Notes under the pieces: model-generated | What the model was told of the DNA's origin: nothing | What the model saw: only the letters and a program-made list of their open reading frames with translations | Databases searched by the model: none | Program-made: the position numbers and the translations under genes | Shown: positions 52,119-61,054 of the stretch, piece by piece | How positions within the stretch are numbered: position 1 is the first letter of the stretch | Layout: each line of letters opens with the position of its first letter | Source of the DNA: JAABTH01 sp964390725 | GTDB taxonomy: Bacteria > Bacillota > Dethiobacteria > DTU022 | Assembly: GCA_964390725.1 (NCBI GenBank) | Contig: CAYMIW010000005.1 | Location: 53,513 to 117,512, forward strand | Reading direction: 5' to 3' | Length of the DNA stretch: 64,000 nt

Positions 52119-53942
52119 ATGTCCAGTAAAAGTCAGGAACATTTACGTAATATAGCGATTATCGCTCATGTTGATCATGGCAAAACGACGCTGGTAGACG
52201 GATTGCTCAGGCAGGCAGGTATTTTCAGGGATAACGAGCGGGTTATGGAAAGGGTCATGGATTCCAACGACCTTGAACGGGAACGCGGAATTACAATATT
52301 GTCAAAAAACACAGCGGTACATTACAATAAGATTAAGATCAATATAGTTGATACCCCGGGACATGCTGATTTTGGTGGTGAAGTTGAAAGGGTATTGCGT
52401 ATGGTAGACGGCGCATTGCTCCTGGTCGATGCGTTTGAAGGCCCGATGGCCCAGACCAAGTTTGTTTTGCGAAAGGCGCTGGAAGTAGGATTACGTATTG
52501 GTGTGGTTATTAACAAAATAGATCGATCGGATGCGCGGCCGGAGGAAGTTCTAAATGAAGTATTTGATCTGTTTGTAGAGCTGGAGGCTGCGGACTGGCA
52601 GCTTGATTTTCCAGTTATTTATGCTGATGCACGAAAAGGTTTGGCTGTCATAGATTATCATGAAGAAGGTAAAAACCTGCAGCCTCTCTTTGAGATGATT
52701 GTTTCCGAAATGCCCCCTCCTGTTGCTAACCCTGCAGGCAGACTACAGATGCAGATTAATACTCTTGACTATGACGATTATGTTGGCAGGATTGCTATTG
52801 GCAGAATTATCAACGGTTTTCTAGAATCGGGAATGCAGGTTTCGCTCTGTAAACAGGATAGTAGTGTTGAGATGCTGAAAATAGGAAAACTATGGGAGTA
52901 TGAAGGATTGAAACGCTGTGAGACAGGAAGGGCTGAAGCGGGCGATATAGTTGCTGTTGCGGGTCTGGGCACAGTGAACATCGGTGAGACTGTCTGTGAA
53001 CCGGATCACCCTTTGCCAATGCCGTTGCTTGCAGTCGACGAGCCGACATTAACCATGAACTTTATAGTTAACGATAGTCCTTTTTCAGGGCGGGAAGGGC
53101 GGTTTATCACCTCAAGACAGATTCGGGCCCGTCTCTGGAAAGAAGCAGAGACCAATGTAAGTCTCAGGGTGGAAGAAACAGATTCTCCCGATTCCTTTCA
53201 GGTATCAGGCAGGGGGGAGCTGCATCTCGGTATTCTGATCGAAACAATGAGACGCGAAGGATATGAACTGCAGATATCCAAGCCGAAACCAATATTAAAA
53301 GTAATAGATGGAATTACCTGTGAACCTTTTGAGAGATTATTTCTGAATGTTCCGGAGTTGCATTCGGGTAGTGTGATTGAAAACCTGGGTCGCAGATTTG
53401 GAGATTTGCAGAATATGCAGCCGGCCGGTGACAATAACGTTAAACTGGAGTTTCTTATTCCGGCCCGCGGACTTATAGGTTTTCGGTCCGATCTGCTTAC
53501 CCTGACCAGGGGTGAAGGTATAATACACCATCTTTTCAGCCATTATGGGCCCTGGAGAGGAAACCTGCCCGGCCGCAACCGTGGTGTTTTGATAGCATTT
53601 GAAGCAGGCGAGGCTACCCCTTATGCACTTCACAGCCTCCAGGATCGGGGATCCTTTTTTATTAAACCCAATGATTCAGTTTATGCCGGAATGATAGTCG
53701 GGGAGCATAACCGGGAGACTGACCTGGATGTGAATGTGTGTAAGAAAAAACATCTTACTAACATCAGGTCAAGCAGTGCTGATGAAGCTATACGCCTGGC
53801 CCCTCCGGTTTTATTTACCCTGGAGCGGGCTATGGAATATATCGAGGATGATGAGCTGGTTGAAGTTACTCCGGAAAAAATTCGCATGCGTAAGCGAATT
53901 CTGGATCAGGGGCGCAGAGACCGAAGTTCGCGACGTGTTTAA
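52119..53942 (+). CDS. typA: Translational GTPase TypA/BipA
   Basis: 607 aa from the ATG at 52119, where the usual family N-terminus (LRNIAIIAHVDHGKTTLVDGLL) begins; an upstream in-frame GTG would add 14 residues but is less likely. G1 HVDHGKTT, G2/G3 around RERGITI and DTPGHADFGGEV, G4 NKID, then EF-G-like domains, the GRGELHLGILIE segment and the BipA C-terminal domain ending with a basic tail. A ribosome-associated GTPase that aids 50S assembly and stress or cold adaptation. Stand-alone gene. Confidence 0.95.
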   Translation: MSSKSQEHLRNIAIIAHVDHGKTTLVDGLLRQAGIFRDNERVMERVMDSNDLERERGITILSKNTAVHYNKIKINIVDTPGHADFGGEVERVLRMVDGALLLVDAFEGPMAQTKFVLRKALEVGLRIGVVINKIDRSDARPEEVLNEVFDLFVELEAADWQLDFPVIYADARKGLAVIDYHEEGKNLQPLFEMIVSEMPPPVANPAGRLQMQINTLDYDDYVGRIAIGRIINGFLESGMQVSLCKQDSSVEMLKIGKLWEYEGLKRCETGRAEAGDIVAVAGLGTVNIGETVCEPDHPLPMPLLAVDEPTLTMNFIVNDSPFSGREGRFITSRQIRARLWKEAETNVSLRVEETDSPDSFQVSGRGELHLGILIETMRREGYELQISKPKPILKVIDGITCEPFERLFLNVPELHSGSVIENLGRRFGDLQNMQPAGDNNVKLEFLIPARGLIGFRSDLLTLTRGEGIIHHLFSHYGPWRGNLPGRNRGVLIAFEAGEATPYALHSLQDRGSFFIKPNDSVYAGMIVGEHNRETDLDVNVCKKKHLTNIRSSSADEAIRLAPPVLFTLERAMEYIEDDELVEVTPEKIRMRKRILDQGRRDRSSRRV

Positions 53943-54029
53943 CCTGCCAGGTAGTAGAATATAAACTTAATTATTTAAATTGATTGATCGTTCCTTTTTA
54001 AAATACTTTTATCAAGGGAGTTTGATCAT

Positions 54030-55346
54030 TTGCTCAACCTGAAAGAAGCGTTAGACAAACAAAGTGAATTGGTTCGTCAAATCATCAGAAACTCTCCATT
54101 TCCGATAGCTTTCTTAGACAGGCAGGAAAAAGTGATCCTGGTTAACTTTGCCTTTGAAAAGCTTTTTGGTTACAGCAGAAAAGTTTTGGCCGGCAAACCA
54201 CTAGAGCAACTGATCGTGCCGGAAAACAAGCGAAAAGAAAAAGCCGAATACTTTGAGAGAATAAGAAACGGGGAAATTGTAAAAGTATCCACTGTCAGGA
54301 ATGATAATGAGTGCAGGGAATTGTCAGTGGAAGTGTATTACAGCCCCATTTATCTGGAAGGCCAGTTTTCCGGGATATTTACCATGTATAGAGACAAGAG
54401 CCCAGAGATTAAAGCCCTGAAAGATCTGAGAAGGGAAAGGGCTTACTTCAGCCAGCTTTTTGATTTTTCGCCAAATGCAATTGTCCTCCTCGATTATGAA
54501 GATCGGGTTGTTAAAATAAACCGCGCCTTTGAAGAATTGTTTGGTTATAAACCTGATGAAATTAAGGGCTCGCAGCTGGGAGACCTGCTTCTGAAAGACA
54601 GGGATAGTGATGAAATACACAGATTTTCCAGGGAAGTAATGGAAAAAGGTAAAACTATCAGGGCTGAAACTGTCAGGGTTGCTAAAAGTGGCCGGGAAAT
54701 AGATGTCCATCTGACTGCTTACCCTGTTGTTCTCGATCATGACCGCCTTGGCGCTTATGTTCTCTATCAGGACATATCTGACAGGAAAAAATGGGAAAAA
54801 GAGTTGCACCAGCTTATACATCAGGACTACCTGACCGGTTTATATAATCGCAAATACTTATATGACAGTCTTGATGGAAGGCTGAAGGATGCACGCGAGC
54901 AGCATAAACAGGTTCTGTTTCTATATCTTGATCTTGACGGTTTTAAGGATATTAACGATCGTTATGGGCATAAAACCGGAGACGCCCTGCTGGTTGCCCT
55001 GGCCGAAAGGTTAATAAGTCATTACCAGGATAGAATGGATATTTGCAGGATGGGAGGCGATGAGCTTATCCTGGTTGTCAGCGAATACCCATTAAAAACA
55101 ACTGAAGAATATGTAAAAGAGCTGGAGGCTCTTTTTGCCATCTCTTTCAAGATAGAAGAAAGTGATGTTTCAATAACTACCAGCATAGGCTATGCAATTT
55201 ACCCCGAAGATGGTGCTGATCCTGATCAGCTTATATCACGGGCTGATGCAAGAATGTATCGTATGAAAAAAATAAAACGTATTCAAAGAAATCCGGTCCG
55301 TAAATCGGTTACCCTGGAAGAGCTGCTGGATGATTTCGAACCTTAA
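54030..55346 (+). CDS. PAS-PAS-GGDEF diguanylate cyclase
   Basis: 438 aa; TTG start 9 nt after GGGAG. PAS domain 1 at about 15-130, PAS domain 2 at about 140-255, then the GGDEF domain (about 265-425) with QDYLTGLYNRKYL, DLDGFKDINDRYGHKTGD and the active loop RMGGDELILV (GGDEL, a functional variant in other enzymes). I do not see a canonical RxxD inhibitory site before it. The protein is soluble, so its PAS domains sense a cytoplasmic cue. It would make c-di-GMP, which the tandem riboswitches at 45.6-45.9 kb can read; a direct partnership is inference. Confidence 0.9.
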   Translation: MLNLKEALDKQSELVRQIIRNSPFPIAFLDRQEKVILVNFAFEKLFGYSRKVLAGKPLEQLIVPENKRKEKAEYFERIRNGEIVKVSTVRNDNECRELSVEVYYSPIYLEGQFSGIFTMYRDKSPEIKALKDLRRERAYFSQLFDFSPNAIVLLDYEDRVVKINRAFEELFGYKPDEIKGSQLGDLLLKDRDSDEIHRFSREVMEKGKTIRAETVRVAKSGREIDVHLTAYPVVLDHDRLGAYVLYQDISDRKKWEKELHQLIHQDYLTGLYNRKYLYDSLDGRLKDAREQHKQVLFLYLDLDGFKDINDRYGHKTGDALLVALAERLISHYQDRMDICRMGGDELILVVSEYPLKTTEEYVKELEALFAISFKIEESDVSITTSIGYAIYPEDGADPDQLISRADARMYRMKKIKRIQRNPVRKSVTLEELLDDFEP

Positions 55347-55363
55347 TAAGCTTATCGGGAAGA

Positions 55364-55396
55364 CGGAGGACACTGTTATAATAACAGTGCCCTCCG
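55364..55396. terminator. Bidirectional terminator
   Basis: CGGAGGaCACTGTTA/TAACAGTGccCTCCG stem with a 3-nt loop between the convergent GGDEF and peptidase genes. Confidence 0.75.
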
Positions 55397-55410
55397 AGTG
55401 CCTGTTTGTT

Positions 55411-56625
55411 CTATTTAATTTCAATTATCTCAAGCGGGTGTTTGGGCATTAGTTCTATACCGTCTTTTTTAATTACAATAGGTGCTTCGTATCGGAATCC
55501 GATACCGTCATCGGAACAGGCGTATTGCATGGCGCAAATTAACATTTCATTTTCCTGGTATTCATGGAAAGGATCGGTCCAGTAAGGGATTGGTCCGTCG
55601 TGTTTGCCAATTCGCCATTCGTCTCCCATCATGCCGATGCCGTGCTCAAATCCGGGAACCATGTAATCGGAAAATCCTTTCTCGTCTGCGTAGGAAAGCA
55701 TCTCCGCAGCGAGTCCGGAAGGCGTAATGCCGGCTCTGTAGGTTTCCAGTGTTAACCTGACAATATCAACAAAGTTACCGGCATGCCACCGCTGTCGTTC
55801 TGTGGCCGGGGCCAGCAGGTAATTAACCGAATGGTCACCCAGACCGAGCTTGAACATGGCGTGCAGGTCAACCATCAGGGGTTCTCCGGGCTGCAGCTTT
55901 CTCCTGGTTGGCGGAGTGCAGGCTCCTCCTGTATAGCCGGTCCTGTAGCCGCTGGCAATTTCGTTTCCACCGGTAAATGACCACTCCCATTCACTGCCTT
56001 CTTTACGCATGGCCAAAGCAGCGATGCCGGCTATTTCGGTTTCTGTAAGGGTTTTGAATCCACCATCTGCCAGCGCTTCGTATACTGCCTTGTGGCCGGC
56101 GTCGACCTGGCGGGAAGCTTCCCGGAAACGGTTGATCGTTCCCTCATCCTTGACCAGGGAAAGCCTGTCGACAATATAATGGGCGTTAACTAAATCAGCT
56201 TCGGGAAGCGCTGCTTTGAAGCTTTCATATTCATACTGGGTCAGGTTACCCTCGGGGAGGTAGTTGGAGAGTCCCGTTTCATAACCTATTCTCCCCTTTC
56301 CGACTTCCAGATCTTCATTTATATAGTCGGCGATCTGGGTTATTTGATCCTGCCCTCCCATTGGAGCGTAACCGCGGACATACTCTTCTTCAAGCCAGGT
56401 GTCGTCGGCAACCCTGGCGGCATCGATGACAAAAGTAAAAGCAACAGGCATTCCTTCTCTTGGAATTACAATATAGCTTCGCCAGGGGCAGAAAGCGTCA
56501 AGTGTCCAGGAAAGAGTTCTCAGGCGAGAGCCAAGGTAAGCGTCAAGTCCTTCTTTGGCCATTTCCCTCTGGATGTTTTTGATTCGTTCGGGAAAATCAA
56601 TAAAGTATGGATCCTTTGAATTCAC
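55411..56625 (-). CDS. M24-family (Xaa-Pro dipeptidase/creatinase-like) protein
   Basis: 404 aa. Pita-bread metallo-hydrolase with an N-terminal creatinase-like domain (LGSRLRTLSWTLDAFCPWRSY) and a C-terminal M24 domain. Likely metal ligands: the two Asp in VDLHAMFKLGLGD (spacing D-x10-D), the His in GFEHGIGM, and the two Glu in ENEMLICAMQ and FRYEAPIVI. The D-x10-D spacing with HA instead of a G-rich loop is unusual. Third gene of a TetR-SCP2-M24 operon. Could be an aminopeptidase P or a creatinase-like C-N hydrolase. Confidence 0.82.
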   Translation of the reverse strand: MNSKDPYFIDFPERIKNIQREMAKEGLDAYLGSRLRTLSWTLDAFCPWRSYIVIPREGMPVAFTFVIDAARVADDTWLEEEYVRGYAPMGGQDQITQIADYINEDLEVGKGRIGYETGLSNYLPEGNLTQYEYESFKAALPEADLVNAHYIVDRLSLVKDEGTINRFREASRQVDAGHKAVYEALADGGFKTLTETEIAGIAALAMRKEGSEWEWSFTGGNEIASGYRTGYTGGACTPPTRRKLQPGEPLMVDLHAMFKLGLGDHSVNYLLAPATERQRWHAGNFVDIVRLTLETYRAGITPSGLAAEMLSYADEKGFSDYMVPGFEHGIGMMGDEWRIGKHDGPIPYWTDPFHEYQENEMLICAMQYACSDDGIGFRYEAPIVIKKDGIELMPKHPLEIIEIK

Positions 56626-56644
56626 TCTTCAAATGCCTCCTTGT

Positions 56645-57046
56645 TTAATAGTCTGCTTCTACCCTGGAAATGACTTTATTAAGACGGTCAACAATAGAAG
56701 CAAGTTTCAGTGCCTTTATCATGTTGCCCTTCAGCTTCAGTTTGCCGCTCATCAGGGCAACCTGGGCTCCCATCTCAGCCCGGGATATCTTTGCGAAGGT
56801 TTCGTAATCACCGGTAATAGCAAATTCAGCTTCCGGGGCTTCTCCTTCGCCTACCTTGAATTCGTCAAGGGCTCCGTCAACGTACTTGAAAAACATGAAA
56901 CGCTTTTTTCCATCCGGACAATTAGTATAGATGTTTGACATGGAAGAAGTAACCCGGTTCATTCTTTCAGGGGAAAGCTCGCTTCTCAACAGCTTTTCGA
57001 CAGCTTCTTTCCATTCCGGGCCCAGGTAGGTCAGCTTGCCTGTCAT
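56645..57046 (-). CDS. SCP2 sterol-transfer-like domain protein
   Basis: 133 aa; ATG at 57046 is 8 nt after AGGAGG. Single SCP2/alkyl-sulfatase C-terminal-type fold: an N-terminal KLTYLGPEWKEAVEKLL helix, a CPDGKKRFMFFKYVDG strand pair, a FAITGDYETFAKIS segment and a KLKLKGNMIKALKLA helix. Such domains bind acyl-CoA, fatty acids or isoprenoids in a hydrophobic tunnel. It sits between a TetR regulator and an M24 enzyme with 17- and 19-nt gaps, so all three are likely one operon. Ligand unknown. Confidence 0.85.
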   Translation of the reverse strand: MTGKLTYLGPEWKEAVEKLLRSELSPERMNRVTSSMSNIYTNCPDGKKRFMFFKYVDGALDEFKVGEGEAPEAEFAITGDYETFAKISRAEMGAQVALMSGKLKLKGNMIKALKLASIVDRLNKVISRVEADY

Positions 57047-57063
57047 ATAAAGCACCTCCTATT

Positions 57064-57654
57064 TTATTGCCTGTCCTGGCGGAGCAGGCCTTTTAACACC
57101 AGGTCAACAGAATCACGGAATAACTTTTCTGTTTTTTCCTGCCCAGTAATAATATAGGTATCGATAATGAACATCTTGTAGATTGAAAAGAGGATCCAGG
57201 TTGCTGAATCTATATCCAGGGGCCTGAATATTTTTTCGGCTACACCCTGCTCAATGATCGAGCGCAGAATATCTCTCGATTTTTCATTAGTTTCATTGAA
57301 TGGATCCTGTTCACCAAACATGGGGAATATATCCGGATTATCTATTAATACCTGCCGTAAAGCCTGGTCCTCAGTCAGGTATTGAAAGGCTTTAAAACTC
57401 ATTGTTTCAAACCTGGCCAGGGGGGTAATTTCTTTTTCAATCGCTTCTATTACCCTGTTTTGCCAGCGGGAAAGGGCTGAGGTAACCGCTTGATGGTATA
57501 AGTCTTTCTTGCTCCTGGCATAAGTATACAATGCACCTTTGGTTAAGCCTACTTCAGAGGCGATATCCTCCATGGTTGCTTTCTTATAACCATAACGACC
57601 AAAACACCTTAAAGATGCAGCCAGAATATCCTGTTGTTTCTCTTCTGCAGCCAT
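57064..57654 (-). CDS. TetR-family regulator
   Basis: 196 aa from the ATG at 57654, 6 nt after GAAGGAG. The helix-turn-helix reads ATMEDIASEVGLTKGALYTYARSKKDLYHQAV (about 24-55 in sum). The C-terminal ligand domain is Phe/Leu-rich (SFKAFQYL). First gene of the operon with an SCP2 protein and an M24 enzyme. A palindrome TAAACA-AAA-TGTTTA 24 bp upstream of its start is a likely self-regulatory site. Confidence 0.9.
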   Translation of the reverse strand: MAAEEKQQDILAASLRCFGRYGYKKATMEDIASEVGLTKGALYTYARSKKDLYHQAVTSALSRWQNRVIEAIEKEITPLARFETMSFKAFQYLTEDQALRQVLIDNPDIFPMFGEQDPFNETNEKSRDILRSIIEQGVAEKIFRPLDIDSATWILFSIYKMFIIDTYIITGQEKTEKLFRDSVDLVLKGLLRQDRQ

Positions 57655-57677
57655 AAGAAACTCCTTCGGTAAATAAT

Positions 57678-57692
57678 TAAACAAAATGTTTA
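57678..57692. promoter_or_regulatory. Candidate operator of the TetR-SCP2-M24 operon
   Basis: Inverted repeat TAAACA-AAA-TGTTTA, 15 bp, with a second partial TAAACA nearby on the minus strand. Placement between start codon and upstream region fits self-repression. Confidence 0.5.
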
Positions 57693-57803
57693 TATGTTTA
57701 GTCTATCATATGTCCAACCAGCAAAGCTGTCAATAGTATATTTAAACTTTTCAGTTGTCCTTGGTTTTCATAGTGATTAATTTAGCCCGGAGGAGATCTT
57801 CAG

Positions 57804-57893
57804 ATGGTTAACCAGGCTATTAGCTCAAGGGTAATGGCAAGGGATGATAGTAAAGATATCATGGTAGCAGGCAAAGCGTCCGTCAGCATGTAA
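57804..57893 (+). CDS. 29-residue leader peptide candidate
   Basis: ATG at 57804 is 7 nt after GGAGGAG, an excellent site, and the frame runs 29 codons to TAA (MVNQAISSRVMARDDSKDIM then VAGKASVSM). No family recognised. It lies 150 nt upstream of the DUF432 gene; between them a degraded-looking frame encodes VVAGIVAVAIAALDRGD without a start. It may be a translated leader, a small peptide gene, or the shortened start of a decayed gene. Confidence 0.4.
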   Translation: MVNQAISSRVMARDDSKDIMVAGKASVSM

Positions 57894-58042
57894 TGCCTGT
57901 TACTTTAGCACTTAGCATCAAAAGGGTTTAATGGTTTACTAATAGAATATTTACAGGCATGGATAGTTAGATCTACAGTATGAGGCTGTTGTAGCCGGTA
58001 TTGTTGCGGTTGCTATCGCAGCGCTGGATAGGGGTGATTAAT

Positions 58043-58804
58043 ATGGTTGTAAAAGAGACCTGGGTTTATGAACCCGGGGGAAATGCATCTCCCCTGCCCT
58101 GGGGGCCTTACAGTTGCCCGGCAGAGGTTAATCTTGATGGAATTAAAATAAGGCTTGAAGAAAGAGATAAAGGTTTTATGTACCATAGAAATGGTGCGGG
58201 GGAAAATGTTGAAAAACTGGTTTTGAGTAAAAAGGGAAAGCTTTACCTCAGCCCGGTGGAACCGGTAAATAAACCGCTTCTCTTAAGCTCTCACCTGCTG
58301 ATAGAAATTACTGCTCCAATCCTGGTGGAACCACATTCAACTCGCAGTATTTTTCTGGAATTTCCCGTGGAAATCGCAGTTTCCGTAGGAAGAAGAGAGA
58401 CCGGTGAGAACATAATTGATATTTTTACAAACGGTAAAAACAAACATACTCTTTATGGGAATGTTAAAGACGGGGTGATCTGTAAGTATTGGAGAAGTGA
58501 TCCATTCAGCACATTTCCAAAGCTGAACCCTTTGGAAGCGGGTGTTTTACAGTTAGAAATACAGAACCCCGGTGCAGGTTGGGTGGAAGTAAGTAAAACA
58601 GTGTTAAGTGCCTATGGCATGAAAATTTATTATGGGGGTAATTTGGTTACTTTAAATGCTGTCATGAAAATTATCAATGATAATGATGCAGAAACCAGCT
58701 TTATAGACAGCCCGCTGCAGCCGGGGCTTACGGCAGCAGCAGAGCGTTACAGCACCCGCCTTCTGACCCAGCAGGGGAAAATGCTGATGGAGGAGGGTTA
58801 TTAG
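58043..58804 (+). CDS. DUF432-family protein
   Basis: 253 aa from the ATG at 58043, 5 nt after GGGGTGA. Soluble, all-beta pattern with YLSPVEPVNKPLLLSSHLLIEI and a PHSTRSIFLEFPVEIAV motif near the middle, then YWRSDPFSTFPKL. This is the layout of DUF432 proteins, which in archaea and some bacteria are encoded next to MscS channels (from memory). Here the next gene is MscS with only 1 nt between stop and start, supporting co-translation and a shared role in osmotic response. Biochemical function unknown. Confidence 0.78.
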   Translation: MVVKETWVYEPGGNASPLPWGPYSCPAEVNLDGIKIRLEERDKGFMYHRNGAGENVEKLVLSKKGKLYLSPVEPVNKPLLLSSHLLIEITAPILVEPHSTRSIFLEFPVEIAVSVGRRETGENIIDIFTNGKNKHTLYGNVKDGVICKYWRSDPFSTFPKLNPLEAGVLQLEIQNPGAGWVEVSKTVLSAYGMKIYYGGNLVTLNAVMKIINDNDAETSFIDSPLQPGLTAAAERYSTRLLTQQGKMLMEEGY

Positions 58805-58805
58805 A

Positions 58806-59630
58806 ATGGTGGAATGGTTAAATAGTACTCTCTATGGTTCGGTAACCTGGCTAAATTTAATAACAGCCCTTTTTATTTTTTTGGCCGCCTTGGTCCTGGC
58901 AAAAATATTAACAGTGCAGCTCCGTCGTTCTTTAAAAGAAAGGATGAGCAGGGAAAACCTTGATCTCTTAACCAAGCTGATTAGTTATGGTGTAATAATA
59001 ATTGCTATTTTGTGGATCATGCCGACTATAGGGATAGAACCATCAGGGTTGATGGTCGCCGGAGGTATTGTTGCCCTGGCCGTTGGTTTTGCCAGCCAGA
59101 GCATTATCGGCAACCTGATATCAGGCCTTTTTCTGATGGGTGAGAGACCGGTTAAAATCGGCGATTTAATTGAAATTTCGGGGCAGCTGGGAGTGGTTGA
59201 AGATATTCATATAATTTCAACTACCATTCGTACCCTGGATGGAAATTTTATCCGCATCCCCAATGAAACAGTTTTTACCTCCAGCATAACTAATTATACA
59301 AGTAACCCGGTTCGCCGTTTTGAGTATTCTGTCGGTATCAGCTATGCCGATGATGCCGGGCAGGCTACCAGGATTATTAAGGAAAGAATTGATCAGCATC
59401 CACTGGCCCTTGTTAACCCCAAACCGCAGGTGTATGTAGAATCCCTTGGTGATAACAGTGTTGATATTACTGTCAGGGTCTGGGCTCCGGCGAAGGAGTG
59501 GTTTGCGGTTAAAATGGAGCTGCTTCAGGCTTTTAAAGATGAACTGGAAGCTGCCGGAATTGAGATTCCATTTCCACAGAGAGTAGTATGGTTTGGGAAT
59601 GAACAACAACAGGAAGATGAAAATTTATAA
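58806..59630 (+). CDS. MscS-family mechanosensitive channel
   Basis: 274 aa. Three N-terminal membrane helices (about 12-35, 52-73, 80-118), the last of which, the pore helix, contains AGGIVALAVGFASQSIIGNLISGLFL with alternating Gly/Ala. The cytoplasmic beta domain follows (PVKIGDLIEISGQLGVVEDI...IPN) and a final helix rich in Glu/Gln. It opens on hypo-osmotic shock to release solutes. It is translated directly after the DUF432 gene. Confidence 0.92.
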   Translation: MVEWLNSTLYGSVTWLNLITALFIFLAALVLAKILTVQLRRSLKERMSRENLDLLTKLISYGVIIIAILWIMPTIGIEPSGLMVAGGIVALAVGFASQSIIGNLISGLFLMGERPVKIGDLIEISGQLGVVEDIHIISTTIRTLDGNFIRIPNETVFTSSITNYTSNPVRRFEYSVGISYADDAGQATRIIKERIDQHPLALVNPKPQVYVESLGDNSVDITVRVWAPAKEWFAVKMELLQAFKDELEAAGIEIPFPQRVVWFGNEQQQEDENL

Positions 59631-59715
59631 TGCAGGCAGCAGTATATCCGGCATCCTGTATATTTGATTGGGTTCGTGAAAAATAATTTTTCAGGATCAT
59701 AACAGAAATAAACAA

Positions 59716-59747
59716 CGGGGCCGCCCTGAACTGGCAGGGCGGCCCCG
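59716..59747. terminator. Bidirectional terminator
   Basis: Perfect 13-bp stem CGGGGCCGCCCTG/CAGGGCGGCCCCG with a 6-nt loop between the convergent mscS and enolase-superfamily genes. Confidence 0.8.
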
Positions 59748-59771
59748 ATAAATTTACCTTAAATTAAGAGG

Positions 59772-60995
59772 CTAACCTTTCTTTTTGGCCTTAGCCAGTT
59801 TCAGGGCGTCGAAAAGTCCACGCTGTTTGATTGTTTTAACAGCCAACCCTTTACTGGTCATTTCAAAGAACTTCCGACCGTAGTGGCTAAGTGCTTCTTC
59901 ATCGATTTCAAAGCCAAGCCCTGGTTTATCTGGAATAGTAACACAACCATCACTGTCTATCATGAAATGATCTTTCATGATAGCATCGCGGTATTTGGGT
60001 ATCCAGGCTGGTGGTTCATAGGGAAATTCGATCGGTTCGCGATGGGGGCTGGCAGCAGCGATCTGCAGGTTAATTGCAAAGCCGACCCCGTTGGTCCAGG
60101 TATGAGGTTTGAATTTCAGGTTTCTCTTTAACGCTTCTCTCATTACTTTAACCGCGGTATCGATACCGGAAAAGGTGGCATCCGGCTGATAAATATCGAG
60201 TGATTCTTTCTCGAAAAGTATTTTATGCTCATGCCATCCGGGGGTCAGTTCGCCGCCGGCGATAGGGGTCTTGGTGCGGCGTCTCAGCTCGGCCATTTCG
60301 TCAAAGGCATACATATCAAGGGGTTCCTCCAGCCAGCCAAAGTCATATTCTTCGCAGGCCCTGGCAAATTCTGTTGCCCGCTCCAAATCCCAGATTGCGG
60401 GCTTATTTATTATAGTTACCGGCCAGCCCTGGTTGGCATCTACCCCAAGTTTCATCTTGTCTCCGATTGCTTCGCGGACAGTTTTTAGTTGGGCAATATC
60501 GTCCCTGAGTTCATGATCATGAACTCGTAGTTTTAAAATTTTAAAACCCATATCCCGCATGGCCAGAACTTCTTCGGCTCTCTTGGCGGGTTCATGAATT
60601 TCACCGGTTGAACAGTAGGTTTCAATTTTTCCTCCTTTTCCACCAAGTAGTTCGTAAACCGGTTTGCCTTCTTTTTTGCCGATGATATCCCAGAAGGCTG
60701 CTTCAATCCAGTTGTTTCGCCAGCCCAGGTAAGATGCTTCCCGTAATAGCTGGGTTACCTCGTCGAGTTTTTCAACTTCCTGTCCGATCAGATACTGGCC
60801 GAGAAGTGACCCCAGCCCTTCGCGTTCTTCTTCCATGGCCATGCCGGCACTGTACCCGACAATGCCATCATCAGTTGTGATCTTGATCAAAGTGCTGCGA
60901 TTAAATTTTTGAGGGTAACCGGGTATCCAGGATGGATAAAATGCTTTCGGCAGGGGAATAGAGATGTGGTACAGTTCGATTTTTTCAACTTTCAT
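59772..60995 (-). CDS. Enolase-superfamily acid-sugar dehydratase/racemase (MR subgroup)
   Basis: 407 aa. N-terminal capping domain then a (beta/alpha)7 barrel. Catalytic residues align with mandelate racemase: K155-x-R157 in LKLRVHD, metal ligands Asp186 (DANQGW), Glu223 (WLEEPLD) and Glu249 (GGEL), Asp272 (QPDATFSG) and His298 (KPHTW). The Asp-His dyad marks the MR subgroup, mostly acid-sugar dehydratases; the KxR in place of KxK is seen in some of them. Substrate unknown. ATG at 60995 after AAAGGAG. It is followed upstream by the BASS transporter gene on the same strand, which may bring in its substrate. Confidence 0.88.
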   Translation of the reverse strand: MKVEKIELYHISIPLPKAFYPSWIPGYPQKFNRSTLIKITTDDGIVGYSAGMAMEEEREGLGSLLGQYLIGQEVEKLDEVTQLLREASYLGWRNNWIEAAFWDIIGKKEGKPVYELLGGKGGKIETYCSTGEIHEPAKRAEEVLAMRDMGFKILKLRVHDHELRDDIAQLKTVREAIGDKMKLGVDANQGWPVTIINKPAIWDLERATEFARACEEYDFGWLEEPLDMYAFDEMAELRRRTKTPIAGGELTPGWHEHKILFEKESLDIYQPDATFSGIDTAVKVMREALKRNLKFKPHTWTNGVGFAINLQIAAASPHREPIEFPYEPPAWIPKYRDAIMKDHFMIDSDGCVTIPDKPGLGFEIDEEALSHYGRKFFEMTSKGLAVKTIKQRGLFDALKLAKAKKKG

Positions 60996-61054
60996 TCTTA
61001 ATACTCCTTTCGTAGGTGATGCAAATAATATACCTGTCAGTTCATAAACTGAAA

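Noticed and set aside
57960..58028. Start-less hydrophobic frame VVAGIVAVAIAALDRGD before the DUF432 gene
   Set aside because: Preceded by an in-frame stop and no start codon; may be a relic but cannot be supported as a gene.
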